64,000 nt of DNA from Tenrec ecaudatus (Eukaryota; Chordata; Mammalia; Afrosoricida; Tenrecidae). Of the stretch, positions 10,620 through 22,753 are shown in pieces. The stretch is taken from NCBI RefSeq assembly GCF_050624435.1, contig NC_134542.1:15681997-15745996 (forward strand), written 5' to 3'. The notes beneath the pieces are model-generated. The model ran no database searches and was not told the origin of the DNA. It saw nothing but the letters and a program-made list of their open reading frames with translations. Within the stretch, counting starts at the first letter, position 1, and each line of letters begins with the position of its first letter. A program made the translations under genes and the position numbers.

Positions 10620-11339
10620 CCCACAAAAAAACTGAAAAAATTTTTTCAAAGCTATGTATTTAAATTTTTTTTTACAAGCAACCTTCTCACCTTCAAGATA
10701 CTCTCTATTATGCTTAATACATTTGTCAAATCTGTGATTCCGTTTTTGGAAACATTTTTTTCAAGCTCATCTGTTTGGATGGCTGACATCGCCTCCCTCA
10801 TTTTGTTTTTCACCTTGTCTGCATCATCAAATCACTGTCCTTTCATGTCCCTCTGCATTCACAGAAACAAAAAGAAGTTGTACAGAGCAAAGTCAGGTGA
10901 GTAAGGTGTGTGGAGCAAGGGAGGCATGCCGTTTTTTTTTTTTGCCAAAAATTGGTGCACTGAGATGGCCTTGTGAGCAGGTGCATTGTCATGGTGGCAT
11001 AAACCAGTCCCACACCTGCTACAAATGAGGCCATTTTTGTTGCACACTGTTACGCAATCTTTTTGGAACCTCTAAAGAGGACAGTCTGACCTCATAGAAT
11101 GAACTCTAAAAGCACTATGAGTCAACATTTTCGTCCATTCAGCAAGTTGACGGATGTCCTGAATGAAGTTCACCCTCAACTGACGTTTCACCTGTTTTGA
11201 AACTAGAAAACCACTCGTACACTTGAGATTTTCCCATAGTGCTGTCCTTGTCAGCTTTGTTCAACATCATTTCTGTGGCATTTTTCCCGAGCAGGATTCA
11301 AAATTTTGCAGCCACACATTGTTCTCTTAAATCAACCAT
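10620..11339 (-). pseudogene. mariner transposase relic, internally deleted
   Basis: The - strand reading starts at ATG 11337-11339 with MVDLREQCVAAKF, and continues through frameshifts with YEWFSSFKTGETSVEGELHS, GHPST and MDENVDS, the N-terminal DNA-binding region of mariner transposases. About 110 residues are then missing. It resumes with HHDNAPAHKA, FLAKKK and PYSPDFALYNFFLF, the part holding the last two acidic residues of the DD34D triad. Frameshifts, stops and the deletion make it dead. The 3' end is near an A/T-rich stretch at 10620-10670; clear terminal repeats were not found. Confidence 0.8.
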
Positions 11340-11529
11340 CACAAAAGAGGTTTAAGCATAACTGCTTTCATGAAAAAATTCACTGTTACCTGAGAGAAAC
11401 TTCCCAGGTGATACCACTGGGTGCACTTGCTTGATGCTCCCCTAGCGGGACAAATGTGGACTACGAAAGCTCCACTTTTCCCAGCACAGTTCCAGGTTTT
11501 TTTTGGGCGGAGGTACCTCCTCATAATTT

Positions 11530-11900
11530 TCCTAAGGAAATTCTCAGGCAGCTCTCAAAGAAGAAGCAGGTGCGTCATCATGACCGAAAAAGATTTCAGC
11601 ACAACTTCCCGGGCCTTTTCTCAACCGAGCAGTTTTCAGTTTTCGGTGAGTTTTTTCTACTAAGCCAGTGATCATCTTGTGTCCTTTCGAGAAAAAGTAT
11701 CAAGATCGCTCCTGTGGAAATTCCCCTAAAAGCTGTTGCCATCATCTTCTGGCTTGAGCTGAACTGGTCCAACAGAGATCCCCTTCAAAGCAGCTGTTCT
11801 GATTGGACCTTTTTTGAAGGCTCCCGAAGGAGACCAAAGCAAGTATATTACCAAGAGAACTTGCCTAATTGCAAAGTCGCGCCTACCTGTGTTTTGGGTA
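11530..11900 (-). pseudogene. Second mariner transposase fragment
   Basis: Reading the - strand from about 11760 downward gives QKMMATAFRGISTGAILI, LEKD, then after stops TGLVEKTHRKLKTARLRKGP and HDDAPASS. This is the order of the middle of a mariner transposase (K-MAT-FWD, FLEKG, RPGKL, HDNAPAH). It is the region deleted from the neighbouring copy, yet lies upstream of that copy's start codon, so it is a second or rearranged insertion. Confidence 0.55.
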
Positions 11901-11904
11901 GACT

Positions 11905-14900
11905 GAACCCATACAAGTGTGAACGGGAATCCCTGGCGTAGTGCTTTTGGACTTAGCCTGGTACTATCAGGGTGTTAGCAGTCTCACAAGCCATGGCCTT
12001 ATTCTTCTGGCCTTAAAAGCGCACCGAGCCATTAAAGGGTTTATATCCCTCTGTTAGGGTATTTGGGATCAGCTGTTACCCTAACCTTCAGCTTCCTTGG
12101 TTTTTCTTCTTTTCTACCCTGTTATATTTCAGAGTAAGAAAAAAATGTTAAGGTGGCAGCGTGGGAAATTAAAAACAAAACCAGACCTGGAATATTGTTT
12201 TGGGGGTGACTCATCACCCAACTCTTCTCAGTGGGTGACCGTGTGTTTTTATTGCACCTATGGGATTTGTATTTGCCTCCAACACACTAGCCTCACAGCA
12301 GGTATATGTAGACAAGCCCACCATCCACAGTGGAAAGCCATGACGGAATCCATTCTGGGTTTCAGTACATCGCCCACACACAGTAGCTGACCTGCTCCCC
12401 GCCGTCCCCCACCAGGAGATGAGAGGCTGCTCCCACGTCTTCGTGCTGGCCCTCCGGTGCGGAGACTTTGTTGACTGGCCATCGACGTGGAGCGAGGCTA
12501 CGAGGCTGCGGGTTGACAGGCTAAGCCAGGCACAGTTCAGAGTGCTAACCCTTCTCCTCTGAGCCCTTCTCACCGAGCTCTCGGAGCCCGAGCCAACCTC
12601 TGCGCTGATGGTGCCTCGCGATCCAAAGTTACGGCAGCCTTTTGAAGTAGTCATGACTCAAGGGACTAAGCTGATGTATCCCTTTTGTTGGGCAGTGTGA
12701 CCTGGGTTTTGGAAGGAAACAGTCCGCGGGTAAGTTGTCCAGAGCATTGAAACAACTCTTGGGAGGTTGCTGCATGACCGGTGGGTGGGTTCTGGTGGTT
12801 GATCCTTCTGTTGAATCTGTTCCATGTGCCCAGTAACTAAACGAGAAACAAAGAGGCAAGCCATCCTCGGGGGCAAAAGGCCTCCCTGGGAAAGTGCATG
12901 TCAGACAAGCAACTAGATTTGGCAAAGCCAACCATTCTGTTTCCTTCCGACATGCCGAGCGTACTCTGTCATCTTGCTTTGTTCCCTAAGCTGCTAGTGT
13001 GTCTAGAATCTTCCACAAATGGTAGAGTACACCCATTACAGGGTTGGGTCAGTTTAAGTTGAAAAAGATTGAGAACCTATGGAAAGAAGGCCTGGGTTGG
13101 CTCTGTGGTCTGGTGATGAAAGACGCAGTGCCAGTCCCTCTAGGGTTTCTGGGACAGTCATCTTTTCGAAGCCGTCGGCCACAGTTTCCTCCCAGGGAGC
13201 CGCTGGTGAGTGGACCACTGTGTGCTGCCCAGCACCTAAGCACTTGGCCACCCAAAGCAGAATAAATTCCACTGCCATCTGGTCGAGTTTGACTCATAGC
13301 AACCCTGTGGGACAGAGTAGATGGTCCCGTCAGGTTTCCGAGGCTGGGAGGACTCTTGACAGGAGCAGAAAGCTGCTCTCGCCCTCAGAGCCACTGCTGG
13401 GTTCAAACAGCGGCCCCACGTGTAACCCACTGCACCACCAGGGCACCTCAGCTACCCGCAGGCATATCACGATACAGTGATCAACGTGGCACAGACCTGT
13501 GGAGAGCCCTGCCAGCCACATTGCCATGCTCCTTAGTTTCAACCACTTCTTCAATGGTTTTGGCTGTTGCCAACTCTGATGCGTAGGTGCAGGGGGTTAA
13601 TGGGCCTAAGGAGCACCAGCTACCATCTCACCTTTCTCCACACCTGCATGCCTTCCCCTGCCCCTCAACCCACTGTTTGAATCATTTTCTGATGTTCTCC
13701 ATCCGGGAGTCTACTGCTTTTCTTCATTCTACTTAGTTTGGATGTAAACTCCACCCTCCCACCCCCGCCCCCTTTGTCAGCATTTAGTACTGTTAGTATG
13801 TGCGTTCGTCTTCCTTCGGAAGCCCTCTCCAGACTGCTGGGGCTGCCACTGAGCCTAGCCAGTTTTCTCCATTTGTTAGTTGTCCTAGTCTTTCAGTTCG
13901 TTGCCAGTTTGTACCATGCTAGAGTACGTCGAAAGTACTGCTGCTGGGTGTCACTCATCATCCAGACTCACCTCACCCCCTTTCCACCCCATGATGCAAA
14001 TCAAAGTGGGTGGAATTCTCCCGGCAGGGTTCCACATGGAAACGAAGTGTCTAGCTCTCCGTGGAGGCTAGCTTGAGAAGCAGTACCTTCAAAGTCTAAG
14101 ATACTTTGTTTAGTCGAGGTTTGTATGACTTTGTAGCAGCGATAGTTTTTTACTTACTCTTCTGTCTGTATGTACCCCAGTGTTCTGGATCTTTCCTGTG
14201 TTGTGAGTGACAAATCGAAAAGTGGATCCTGGGCGTTTTCTGTGGAACTCTCTTCTTGATACAGAGCTTGGGAAAAGCTTTTTTCCCCTTTCATTATGTG
14301 CTTGTGAAATACTGCCTTCGCCATTGGAAATTGTGCACGTATTCATTCTGTCGCCATCAACTCATGGAAGATCACCTAGCACCCACATGTGGACTCTGGT
14401 TTTCCGGGGAGTGCTTATGTCACCAGTCTGACTTGATTTAATTTCACAATTTCATATTTCTGCCATGTAGGATTTCCAATTAATAATTGAAAAAATCTGG
14501 ACTCAGGAGCACTGACATTAACAGTGTTTGAAGTAGCATCGTTCGCATCTGCAATGGCCCCTCTGCTGTGTAAATACATGCTTTTCAGGACAGAGTGATT
14601 TCAGTGTGTTTAGTTCCACAGAGTTAAAGTCTGTTGACGTGAGTATAATGTGCCCCGTCACGCATCGGAGATTGCGTTTTTCTAATCGAGAAAAATTCAT
14701 TCCAGGTTTATGCTCCCCAAATGAAAACCAACCTGCGAGGAGACGGCTTTTCATGCATCACCAAGGTCATGGGCTGCCTCGCGCCCTGGTTTCCTGGGCT
14801 TCCAGCATGATATTAGAAAAAGAACTATACCTTGGAAAAGGGCTGTCACAGAACAATTGTTCTTCAGTTTTATAGGGTTTACTTTAAAAAATAATAGTAT

Positions 14901-16069
14901 ATTGGTAGTTATCCGTGCCCGTAAGAGCATGTGTATTTTTTACTTAGGAGTAATTTTACTCTTTTTGAAATTAAAAAAATGTATATACAAATATTTGGAG
15001 TTTCTGGGTGAGACAAACGGCTAATAAGCCCCCTTGCTGCCAAGCTAAAGGAAGTCCACCTGCAGACGTCTCCGAAGAGAAGCCTGGCTTTCACCTTCCA
15101 GAAAACTAGCCATTTAGGGAAAGAAGGGAGACACAGACAGACACACACTCTGCTTCTCCCTAAACTGCTTTGCTGGCATTTCCTCTTCAGCCATATGCTT
15201 GCCGTTTCTATCTGTAGCCGTACGTGTGGATACTCTTCAGTAATTACAAGGTAACGAGCCAGGGTGAGGCTTCCAAAAGTTCCTGTTAAAATGTAATGAA
15301 AAGTAATGGAGTTTTTCCCCTAGGCGTTTTGAAGCCCCCTCGGGCTTCAGCCCGACCCGGGGTTGCTCCTCCGCCTCCTTCCAAGAGGCTGTGGCGTGTT
15401 CTGCCACATGGGTGCGCTGTAGTGTCATGACGCAGACTTGAAAAGCAGCAAGATCGTGAGAGACTGCCCTTGTGCCGCCATGTGCTATAGACCCCGCCTG
15501 TGCACACCCTACCATCTACTTGTCAACTTCTCTCGCAAAAAGGACGGTTTTCTAAGTTTGCAGTCCTACCAAGAGTGGCTAACAGTCCCAGCTGCCTACC
15601 ATTTGACAGACTGTGTTAGTGTCGTATCAGCACGGGCTCCTCACGGCTTTTGGAAATCCTGTAGGCCTACCTGGCGTCCTCTAGGGGCTGTGTAAAGTTT
15701 GCGGTACAGGCTTTTGGCTCGCAGCGGTGGTGCTCATTTGTGGCCTGGAACAACACCTCATTGTGACTTGGGCCTGTTTTCTTTTCTTTTTTTTTTTATA
15801 ATAAAATGTTTTACTTTAAAATTTTTTCCCATTATTCACTGTTATTGAAAAGTAGAAATCTTCCATAGTTCAAATACATGAAGAATCTTCAAAAAGTTTA
15901 TGGGAAAATTACATTATCTTTTCTTTTTTTTTTTCTTTTTTTAATTTTTTAAAATTAATTTTAACAATTTATTAGGGGCTCATACAGTTCTTATTACAGT
16001 TCATACATATACATACATCAATTGTATAAAGCACATCTGTACAGTCTTTGCCCTAATCATTTTTTTCTC
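11905..16069. other. FARSB intron, mostly unrecognised
   Basis: Besides the SINE at 13255-13452 and the LINE tails starting at 15945, I find no gene or named repeat. A single arm of the palindromic MITE family (CTTCAAAAAGTTTATGGG) lies near 15888. Confidence 0.45.
13255..13452 (-). repeat. AfroSINE, antisense
   Basis: TCCACTGCCATCTGGTCGAG through CACTGCACCACCAGGGCACC. Confidence 0.85.
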
Positions 16070-16240
16070 CTCTTTTTTTACATTTTATTAGGGACTCATA
16101 CAACTCTTATCACCATCCATACATATACATACATCAATTGTATAAAGCACATCCATACATTCCCTGCCCCAATCATTCTCAAGGCATTTGCTCTCCACTT
16201 AAGCCCCTTGCATCAGGTCCTCTTTTTTTTTTCCCCTCCC
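15945..16240 (-). repeat. Two tandem 3' tails of a LINE (TTATTAGGGGCTC family)
   Basis: Two consecutive copies of the same tail (15945-16065 and 16070-16240) each begin with poly-T, then TTTATTAGGG-CTCATAC and CATACATCAATTGTATAAAG. The second continues into the C/T-rich body. This family is the commonest LINE in the window; sense copies end in AATAAAA plus A-rich sequence. I take it to be L1-type, but no coding part is present to prove it. Confidence 0.75.
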
Positions 16241-16569
16241 TCCCCGGGCCTGTTTTCTGAGCTTGGCCAAACTGGTCTTCTCAACCTCAGTGCCAGGCCC
16301 TGACTGGCCTCAAAGCTTTGGTGTCTCCCAGCGCCCCTTGCTCCCGGCTGCTTTCTTTGTACTCTAGTGCAGCGGTGAGAAGGAGTAGGAAGTTCTCTCG
16401 AAGGCTCCACTATTTTTCTTGGTGCCACACAAGCTCATGCAGCCTTACATTCTTGTTCGCTTGTAGTCCCTGGTCCCTTAGTGACCTGGACAGTGAGCAG
16501 GACTCCCTTCTAAAAGGTGGTGTATGCCGTAATCACCTACCGAAAGCCCCTCCCAAGGCAGTCTAGTTA

Positions 16570-16723
16570 ACTCCGACTCAGCCACTCTCTATAGTGCCCA
16601 AGATAGTAAATCGTAATCGATGAGGCTATTGCCTCGTCTTTCTCCCGAGGAGCATCTAGTGGATTTGAACTACCAACCTTGCAGTTAGCAGCTAGTGCTT
16701 AACCCACAGTGCAGCCATGGCTC
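16570..16723 (-). repeat. AfroSINE, antisense, decayed
   Basis: CTCGTCTTTCTCCCGAGGAG and CCTTGCAGTTAGCAGCTAGT are clear; the tail is diverged. Confidence 0.7.
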
Positions 16724-18243
16724 CTTGGTCAGATTCTGGGGAACACTGTGTACCTTTCTCTCCTTGTGAAGCTCATCTGGCACGCTCTTCCAACTCCAGC
16801 CTCCCAGCCCGCCACCCCTCTGCTGGGTGGTTTACATCAGCCTCTCCAGGCAGCACTTTGAAGTCTGGGAAGTACATGGATAATTTAGGCTGACAGACTT
16901 GGCAGGCCCGTTTAAAAAGCAGACTTGTTTGATGGCATGACACAGGAGGTCTGTTAACTGAGTTATAAAGAACTGAGGCATTTCCAACCAACTCGAGTTT
17001 TTGGCATGAAATCGAAATAGTTCTTATTTTGTGGCGGGCAGTCAATGAACTTCCTATGATGTAATAAGGTCTCTAGATGCCAAAGACTAGGAAATGGGCA
17101 TTTTCCTGAACCTTGCACTTTATCCTTGGAGGAACGGGGACCCGGGGATGCAGCTACTTTCTCTTTAGACTCAAATGGGCTACAGCAGAGGCACCGTGTT
17201 AGCTGGCAGTGAGGAGGCAGTGGGGAGGGGTACGACTGAAAATCCATAGACTGCTTTAAAAATTCTGCAGAATTCAGTCTTTTAAAATACTGCAAAATTC
17301 GTTATATGAAAATGCTAAAACAATAATACTAAGATACTAATAACTGAATACTAAAATGAAACTACTAATAGTACTGCAAAAATCATTCTTATAAGGCACA
17401 CAGCTCTGATTGCACGGAGGCCCTCTGGATATCCTGATTCGTTTTTAATGGCCTTGTATATTTTGGTGTAATGTCACTATTCTGACCATCAGATACCACT
17501 TTGTTTGTTTTTCTAGATTCTCAGACTAATCTAGATGTTGCTACTTTTATCCCAAAGTCAGGATTCATATCATTTGTCGATCGGGAAAGAAACACCCCAG
17601 GGCAGAAGTTATCAAAACAAACATTCAGGCACTGTTGCTCAGCGAGGGCTGGGGGCCTTAGGTCGGGCCGGTCCCTCCCAACAAAAGTGGAACTACAAAG
17701 TAGCTCTGGGACGGCCTGTGTGCTAAAGTGGAAGCATGTGACATCAGCAAATGGGTACCACATGGCAGAGATACCCAGAAGCAAGTCAGCATTATGAAAG
17801 GGATAATTTGGTTCTGTTTCATTTCATTTCTCCCCTTCAGGGGAGAGAGAGAGGCGTGTGCATCTCGGGGGGACTCGGGCCCCATCTTGGGTTTTGCGTG
17901 TGGTTGGTTCTCTTGGCTTTCATGCTGGCCGCGTTTCAGTATGATCTCCTCCTCGTATACCGCTGAGTATAAACATTTAGACACGAAAGTTCTTTTTCTT
18001 GGGGGCGGAAGGGCTGGAGAGTGGTGAAGGTATGGTATTTGTCCACATCCACTGGCTCCCGTGCTGACTCAGGTTGTGACCCACCGGCTGGCCCTGGCTT
18101 TGGTCCTTGTTTGTGTGTGTTTATCTCTTCTCCCGGGCTCTAGTCCTGCATTTGAAAGCCAGTACTGGGGGTTTCCCCTGTGCAGTGTTGTCCTGGCGCT
18201 AATCTGCCTTCTGGATACCTGGGTTGGAGTGCTTGGGACACAG
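16724..18243. other. FARSB intron, nothing recognised
   Basis: Open frames up to 110 codons on both strands overlap each other and show no domain pattern. Confidence 0.45.
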
Positions 18244-18450
18244 CAACCCAAACGGACTCACGACCCTCAAGCTGATTCAGATTCATGACTGTCTATAGGG
18301 CAGAGTGGAACTGCTCCCTCGGCTTACCAAGATGGCAAGTCTTCATGAGCCAACAATCTTGCCTTTCTCCCATGGAGAGGCTGGTGGACGTCAATTGCCA
18401 ACCTTGAGGTTAGCAGCTCAGTGCTTAGCCCACAGGGCCACCAGGACCCC
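18244..18450 (-). repeat. AfroSINE, antisense
   Basis: CCTTTCTCCCATGGAGAGGC and CCACAGGGCCACCAGGACCC end the copy; the tail is at 18244-18300. Confidence 0.75.
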
Positions 18451-18624
18451 TTTTTGAACACAGTAGGTACCCCGAAGTATTAAATGGTAAAAATGGTTAT
18501 TTCTCCACATTGGTCCAGTTTGCCAATTGATTGCACGGACTTCTTAATTACCAAGGATATACATGTGACGATGTAAAAACAATTCTAGATGGAGAGGTCT
18601 GAACTCTGGACACAGTGTGTTCAG

Positions 18625-18825
18625 TTGTGGTTCGTTGCCCTTGAGTTGATTCTGACCCCGGCGATGACGGGTGCTTGCAGAGCCAGCTGCTTCGTGGGGT
18701 TGTCACGGCTGAGACCCTCCAGAAGCACATCGCCAGGCTTGCCCCTCGGTGCCTCTGGGTGGGTTTGAACCACCAACTTTTTGGGTAGCAGTTGAGTGCT
18801 TCACAGTTTGCCCCACCAAACCAGA
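18625..18825 (-). repeat. AfroSINE, antisense, older subtype
   Basis: This copy has ATCGCCAGGCTTGCCCCTCG GTGCCTCTGGGTGGG, a middle differing from most other copies and close to what I know as the older AfroSINE form. Confidence 0.7.
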
Positions 18826-18839
18826 CCCTGAAATGCACC

Positions 18840-18950
18840 CCTGTAGAGTCCATTACAACTCCTAGTGAGCCCATGGACAGAGCAGGACATCCTCATACAG
18901 TGTCCTAGGCTGTAAACTCTACAGAAGCAGACTGCCACATCTTTCATCTA
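18840..18950 (-). repeat. AfroSINE, antisense, head missing
   Basis: CATTACAACTCCTAGTGAGC and TACAGAAGCAGACTGCCACA TC; the LINE at 18978 follows. Confidence 0.6.
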
Positions 18951-18977
18951 CAGAACAGCTGTTGGCTTGGACTGCCC

Positions 18978-20750
18978 CCTTTTAATTTTTTTAAATCATT
19001 TTATTGGGGGCTCTTACAACTCTCCTTCCGTACATCAATTGTATCAAGAATATTTGTACATATGTTGCCATCATCATTTCCAAAGTATTTTCTGCTTGAG
19101 CCCTTGGCATAAGCTCCTCTTTTTCCCCCTCCCTCCCCACCTCTTCCACCCTCGTGAATCCTTGATCAATTATAGTTAATATTATTTTGTATCTTACACT
19201 GTCGTTGTCTCCCTTCACCCACACTTCTGTTATATATCCCCTTTGGGAGGTGGGTGGCTTTATATCCAACTTTATGATGGGTTCCCCCTTTCTCCTCTTT
19301 CCCCTTCCCCAACCATCCCTGTACACTCAGGATATCACTACTCCCACTACTGTTCCTGAGGGATTTATCTGTCCTGAATTCCATGTGTCCAGAGCTCTTC
19401 TATGTACCAATGTTGTGTTCTTCAATCTGGCCAGATTTGTAAGGTGGAACTGGGGAAGGAAGCATTCAGGAACCAGAGGAATGATGTGTGTTTGGTTGGT
19501 GCTATACTGCATCTGGGTTGAATCATCCCTATAACCCTTCTGGGAGGGGGTGGCTATCCAATTGTCTATAGATGGACTTTGGGTCTCCACTCCAAAACCC
19601 CCTTGTTTATATCAATGTGGTTGTTTGTTTTGGATCTTGTGGTACTTGATTGATTCCTGATCCCATCAACAACCTCATGATCACACATTCTTCCGTGTGG
19701 GCTTATTTGCTTCCCTGCTGGATGGCTGCTTGTTTAACGTCAAGCCTTTAAGACCCCAGACACTGTATCTTTTGCTAGCTGGGCACTACCCATTCTCTTC
19801 ACCACATTTGGTTATGCACCCATTTGTCTTCAGCGATCATGTCAGGAAGGTGAGTATCACAGAGTGCCAGATTATTAGAACAAAGTGTTCTTGTGTTAAG
19901 GGTGGGCTTGTGTAGGGGTCAAAATCTGTCTGCTATCTTAATGCTTAACGTAAATATAGGTACATTGGTCTCTATCCCTTTGATTATAAATTAGTACATT
20001 TCATTATAAATTAGTGTGTACATGCCTATAGCTAAACCTCTATAAATAGTTTTTGCCTCCTACTCCTTCCCTCTATTTCCTTTCACCTTCCTCCTATCCC
20101 ACTATCATGCTCTCAGTAATTCCTCTCACATACATTGTACTTGATTAAACCCCTCCAGGCATTCTATACCCTCTTCGCCATCAATTTTAGTTCTCGTTAT
20201 TCCCTTATCCCTGAGTTTGTTGGCTGTCCCCTCCCCGCCCCCTCCTCTCCCATGCCCCTCCAGACCTGCCAGTCCTGTTGTTTTCTTCTCGGGATTGTTT
20301 ATCCTGCCTCTCTTATATAGGTAAAGGGGGAAAGAAAAACAAAACAAAAAACCAATGGATAGTTCCAGGTCTGCCTGCTCTGACCCTTATGTATGTTTTT
20401 GAATCAAGTCTGATGAGGTGCCAAGCCCTGTCCCCCAAGTCAGAAGTCTGTTTTCAGGATTCCTCCGGGACTTGTTTACTTTCCTCCTCTTGCTGCCCTA
20501 TTGCATTCTCTTGGTGTTACACCCCGCTGTGCATGGGGCAGACTAGGCACACTTTCTGCACAGTGTCTCCAGTGCTGTCCCCATAGTCCTATGGGTCAGT
20601 GAAGGAACATGGTGTCATGGTGGGGTTGGCCCTACGGTCCTTTCTGTGCATTGACTGATCTGAGCAGGGATGTCGTCCCTGGGGCTTGGTGGGCCAGAAT
20701 GAGGTTCGTGTTCTCTCTCTCTCTCTGCCTCCCTCTCTCCCTCCCTCCCT
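18978..20750 (-). repeat. Long LINE 3' region, about 1.8 kb
   Basis: It starts with TTTTAATTTTTTTAAATCAT TTTATTGGGGGC and runs through a C/T-rich body, including CTTTAAGACCCCAGACACTG, which is shared with the copy at 28175-29600. It is the longest copy here, ending in a TC-rich tract near 20750. No ORF2-like translation was found. Confidence 0.75.
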
Positions 20751-20753
20751 CCT
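20711..20753. repeat. TC/CCCT-rich simple repeat
   Basis: A run of CT followed by CCCTCC units at the far end of the long LINE copy. Confidence 0.85.
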
Positions 20754-21042
20754 AGCTTTGGTTGGCAGCCCAGCTCTGTAACCAGGGAATCACTAGGGAC
20801 TCTTTAATTAGATGGCTAGAGAATATCTGCTTCCTAGTCACTGTGGCCAGTAGGTCATCTTTGGGAATGAGTCTGTGGTCGAGCTTCTGTTCAATAGGCT
20901 AATAGGAAGTCTTTCTTGACTTTCACTTGGCTTCCCCAGGCGGGTGTTAGTTTGGTCTTTCTCTTTTTCAAATTTGAAAAGGAAAATAAGACTAGCGGTC
21001 TTTTGGTGTTTGTCTTAGAACAGTGCTCTTCTCCTTAGTAAA

Positions 21043-21161
21043 GGCCCCCAGACACCACCCTCAACACGCCTGACCTTGCTTGATCTTAGAAGCCAAGGTT
21101 GGACCTGGTTACCACTTCCTTGGATGGGAGGTCACCTGGGAGAATCTGGTACTCTGGACCT
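21043..21161 (+). pseudogene. 5S rRNA pseudogene
   Basis: The stretch lines up along the whole ~120-base 5S rRNA. Landmarks are ACCACCCT-AACACGCC, TTGATCTTAGAAGCCAAGG, GGACCTGGTTA-CACTT, and TTGGATGGGAGGTCACCTGGG (final CTGGG part). Many substitutions and a short insertion in the internal promoter region mark it as a dead copy. Confidence 0.8.
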
Positions 21162-21242
21162 AGCACCACTCACAGCTAGCTGTACTAGATGTTTCAAATA
21201 GCAGCAGGTCACCCAGAGTGAACAGTATTCAGCAGAGCTTTT

Positions 21243-21441
21243 AGACTAAGAACAGACTCACTGCCATCTAACTGATTCCAGCTCACAGTGACCCCATTGG
21301 ACAGAGTAAACCGCCCCTTGCATTTCTCAGACGAGGCTTGCTACTTCCATAAAAAAACCTCATCTTTCTCCCTTGGAGCGGCTGGTGGTTTTGAACTGCT
21401 GACATTGTAGTTAATAGCCCACCATGTAACCAAGGCTCCTA
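21243..21441 (-). repeat. AfroSINE, antisense
   Basis: CACTGCCATCTAACTGATTC through CATGTAACCAAGGCTCCT, near full length. Confidence 0.85.
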
Positions 21442-21444
21442 AAG

Positions 21445-21780
21445 AACAGACTAGGTGGAAGGAATAGGCTATCACTTCTGAGAGATTAGCCACTGAGAAC
21501 CTTCTGACTGGAGGCAAAACATTGTCCACTACAGTGCTGGAAGGTGCGCCTCAGGTTGTAATGCACACAAACACAACCGGGGAAGAGCTGCTTCCTCAAA
21601 CGAATCAGCCGTAATCAAGTGAGTGGAGCACAGCTCTCACGACCTTCCTTTGCTGGTGGGGCATGGCTCAGAAGTAGAAGCAGCAGCTAGAAACATTGGA
21701 TGGCACAGGATAGCGCAGTGCTTCATTCTGTTGTACAAAGGGGCACTATGAGTCAGAATTGATTTGACAGCACCAAAATA
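21445..21780 (+). repeat. RTE-type LINE 3' tail
   Basis: It ends GGCACAGGATAGCGCAGTGC, then TTCATTCTGTTGTACAAAGG and CACTATGAGTCAGAATTGAT. The last words are the same as the AfroSINE tail. The pogo-like element follows within ten bases. Confidence 0.6.
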
Positions 21781-21786
21781 TACCTA

Positions 21787-22751
21787 CCGTACATACTTGA
21801 GTATAAGCCGAGGCACCTAGTGATTATCTGGGAAACCAGAAAAACTGCTTGACTTGAGTATAAGCCTAGAGTGGAAAATGCATAAGCTATTGGTGAGTTT
21901 CAGTAATCAAAACAAATGAAAATAAAATTACTAAAAATTGAGACATCAGTGGGGTAATGTATTTAAATATTTATTTTAAATAAAAAACAAATAAAGGGAC
22001 AAGTCATTTAACATTACTAAACCAGCATAGTAAGTGGAAAATAGGTTCAACAAAAACAATAAGGTATCAACAATGATACCTTAAAGAGTACTATTCCCTG
22101 AGCTCAATCAGCAACCAAGCTAAACTAGAAAGAGTTAAAATCCTTCAAAACTGGACTCATCATCATCATCCGTATCCCAATGCAGAGCTTCAGTTGGTGT
22201 GAGGTCATCATAGACTCTGTCCTCACTGAGATCGCCGTCACCACCATCACTGCTGTCATTTTCATACAAAGCGCAGTCTTCATTGCCATCCATAGCATTA
22301 CTAATACTACAGTGCTGGGAGGCACGTCGCACCATGTCTTCTGGAATGTCTTCCCATGCATCTCGAACCCACTTTGCATTAACTCTATGTCAGGCTTCAT
22401 GAGATTTCCTCCTTTTGTTAGTCGGGCTTGACCAGATGACATCCATTCATGCCACTTCCTTCACAAACGTTTTCTAAAAGGCTTATTCAAAGATACACGT
22501 CATAGGATGGCTCTGATTGGTTAGATGTGAGTAAACATTCAAAGCCCTGCAGTGTCAGCGGGGCGGAGAAACGGCAATCACCCGCAAGATAACGGGCAAT
22601 CATAACGGGCAATCGTCCCGTTACCTGGGGGGGGGGGCAGCGAGATGTTACACCTTGCTGGGGTACCACTGACCCGTGTATAAGCCGAACCCCAGTTTTT
22701 CAGCACATTTTTTTCTGCTGAAAAACTCGACTTATACACGAGTATATACGG
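21787..22751 (-). mobile_element. pogo-like (Tc1/mariner superfamily) DNA transposon, internally deleted
   Basis: TA dinucleotides (21785-21786 and 22752-22753) flank inverted ends: left CCGTACATACTTGAGTATAA, right in reverse CCGTATATACTCGTGTATAA. The - strand carries a transposase C-terminal relic. A second inverted copy of the right terminus lies just inside that end at about 22670-22700, so 22670-22753 can fold as a hairpin. At 965 bp it is far too short for an autonomous pogo element. Confidence 0.8.
22135..22442 (-). pseudogene. pogo-like transposase C-terminal relic
   Basis: On the - strand one frame gives WMSSGQARLTKGGNLMKPDI. After a frameshift near 22385 it continues as AKWVRDAWEDIPEDMV and then CSISNAMDGNEDCALYE, followed by an acidic tail and stop. 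The pattern of a Trp-rich segment, then ISNA(L/M)DG-x-ED and an acidic end, is typical of pogo-class DDE transposases. The catalytic core is absent. Confidence 0.7.
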
Positions 22752-22753
22752 TA

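Noticed and set aside
18978..20750. Search for an active LINE with reverse transcriptase
   Set aside because: Only 3' non-coding sequence is present; no reverse transcriptase motifs in any frame.
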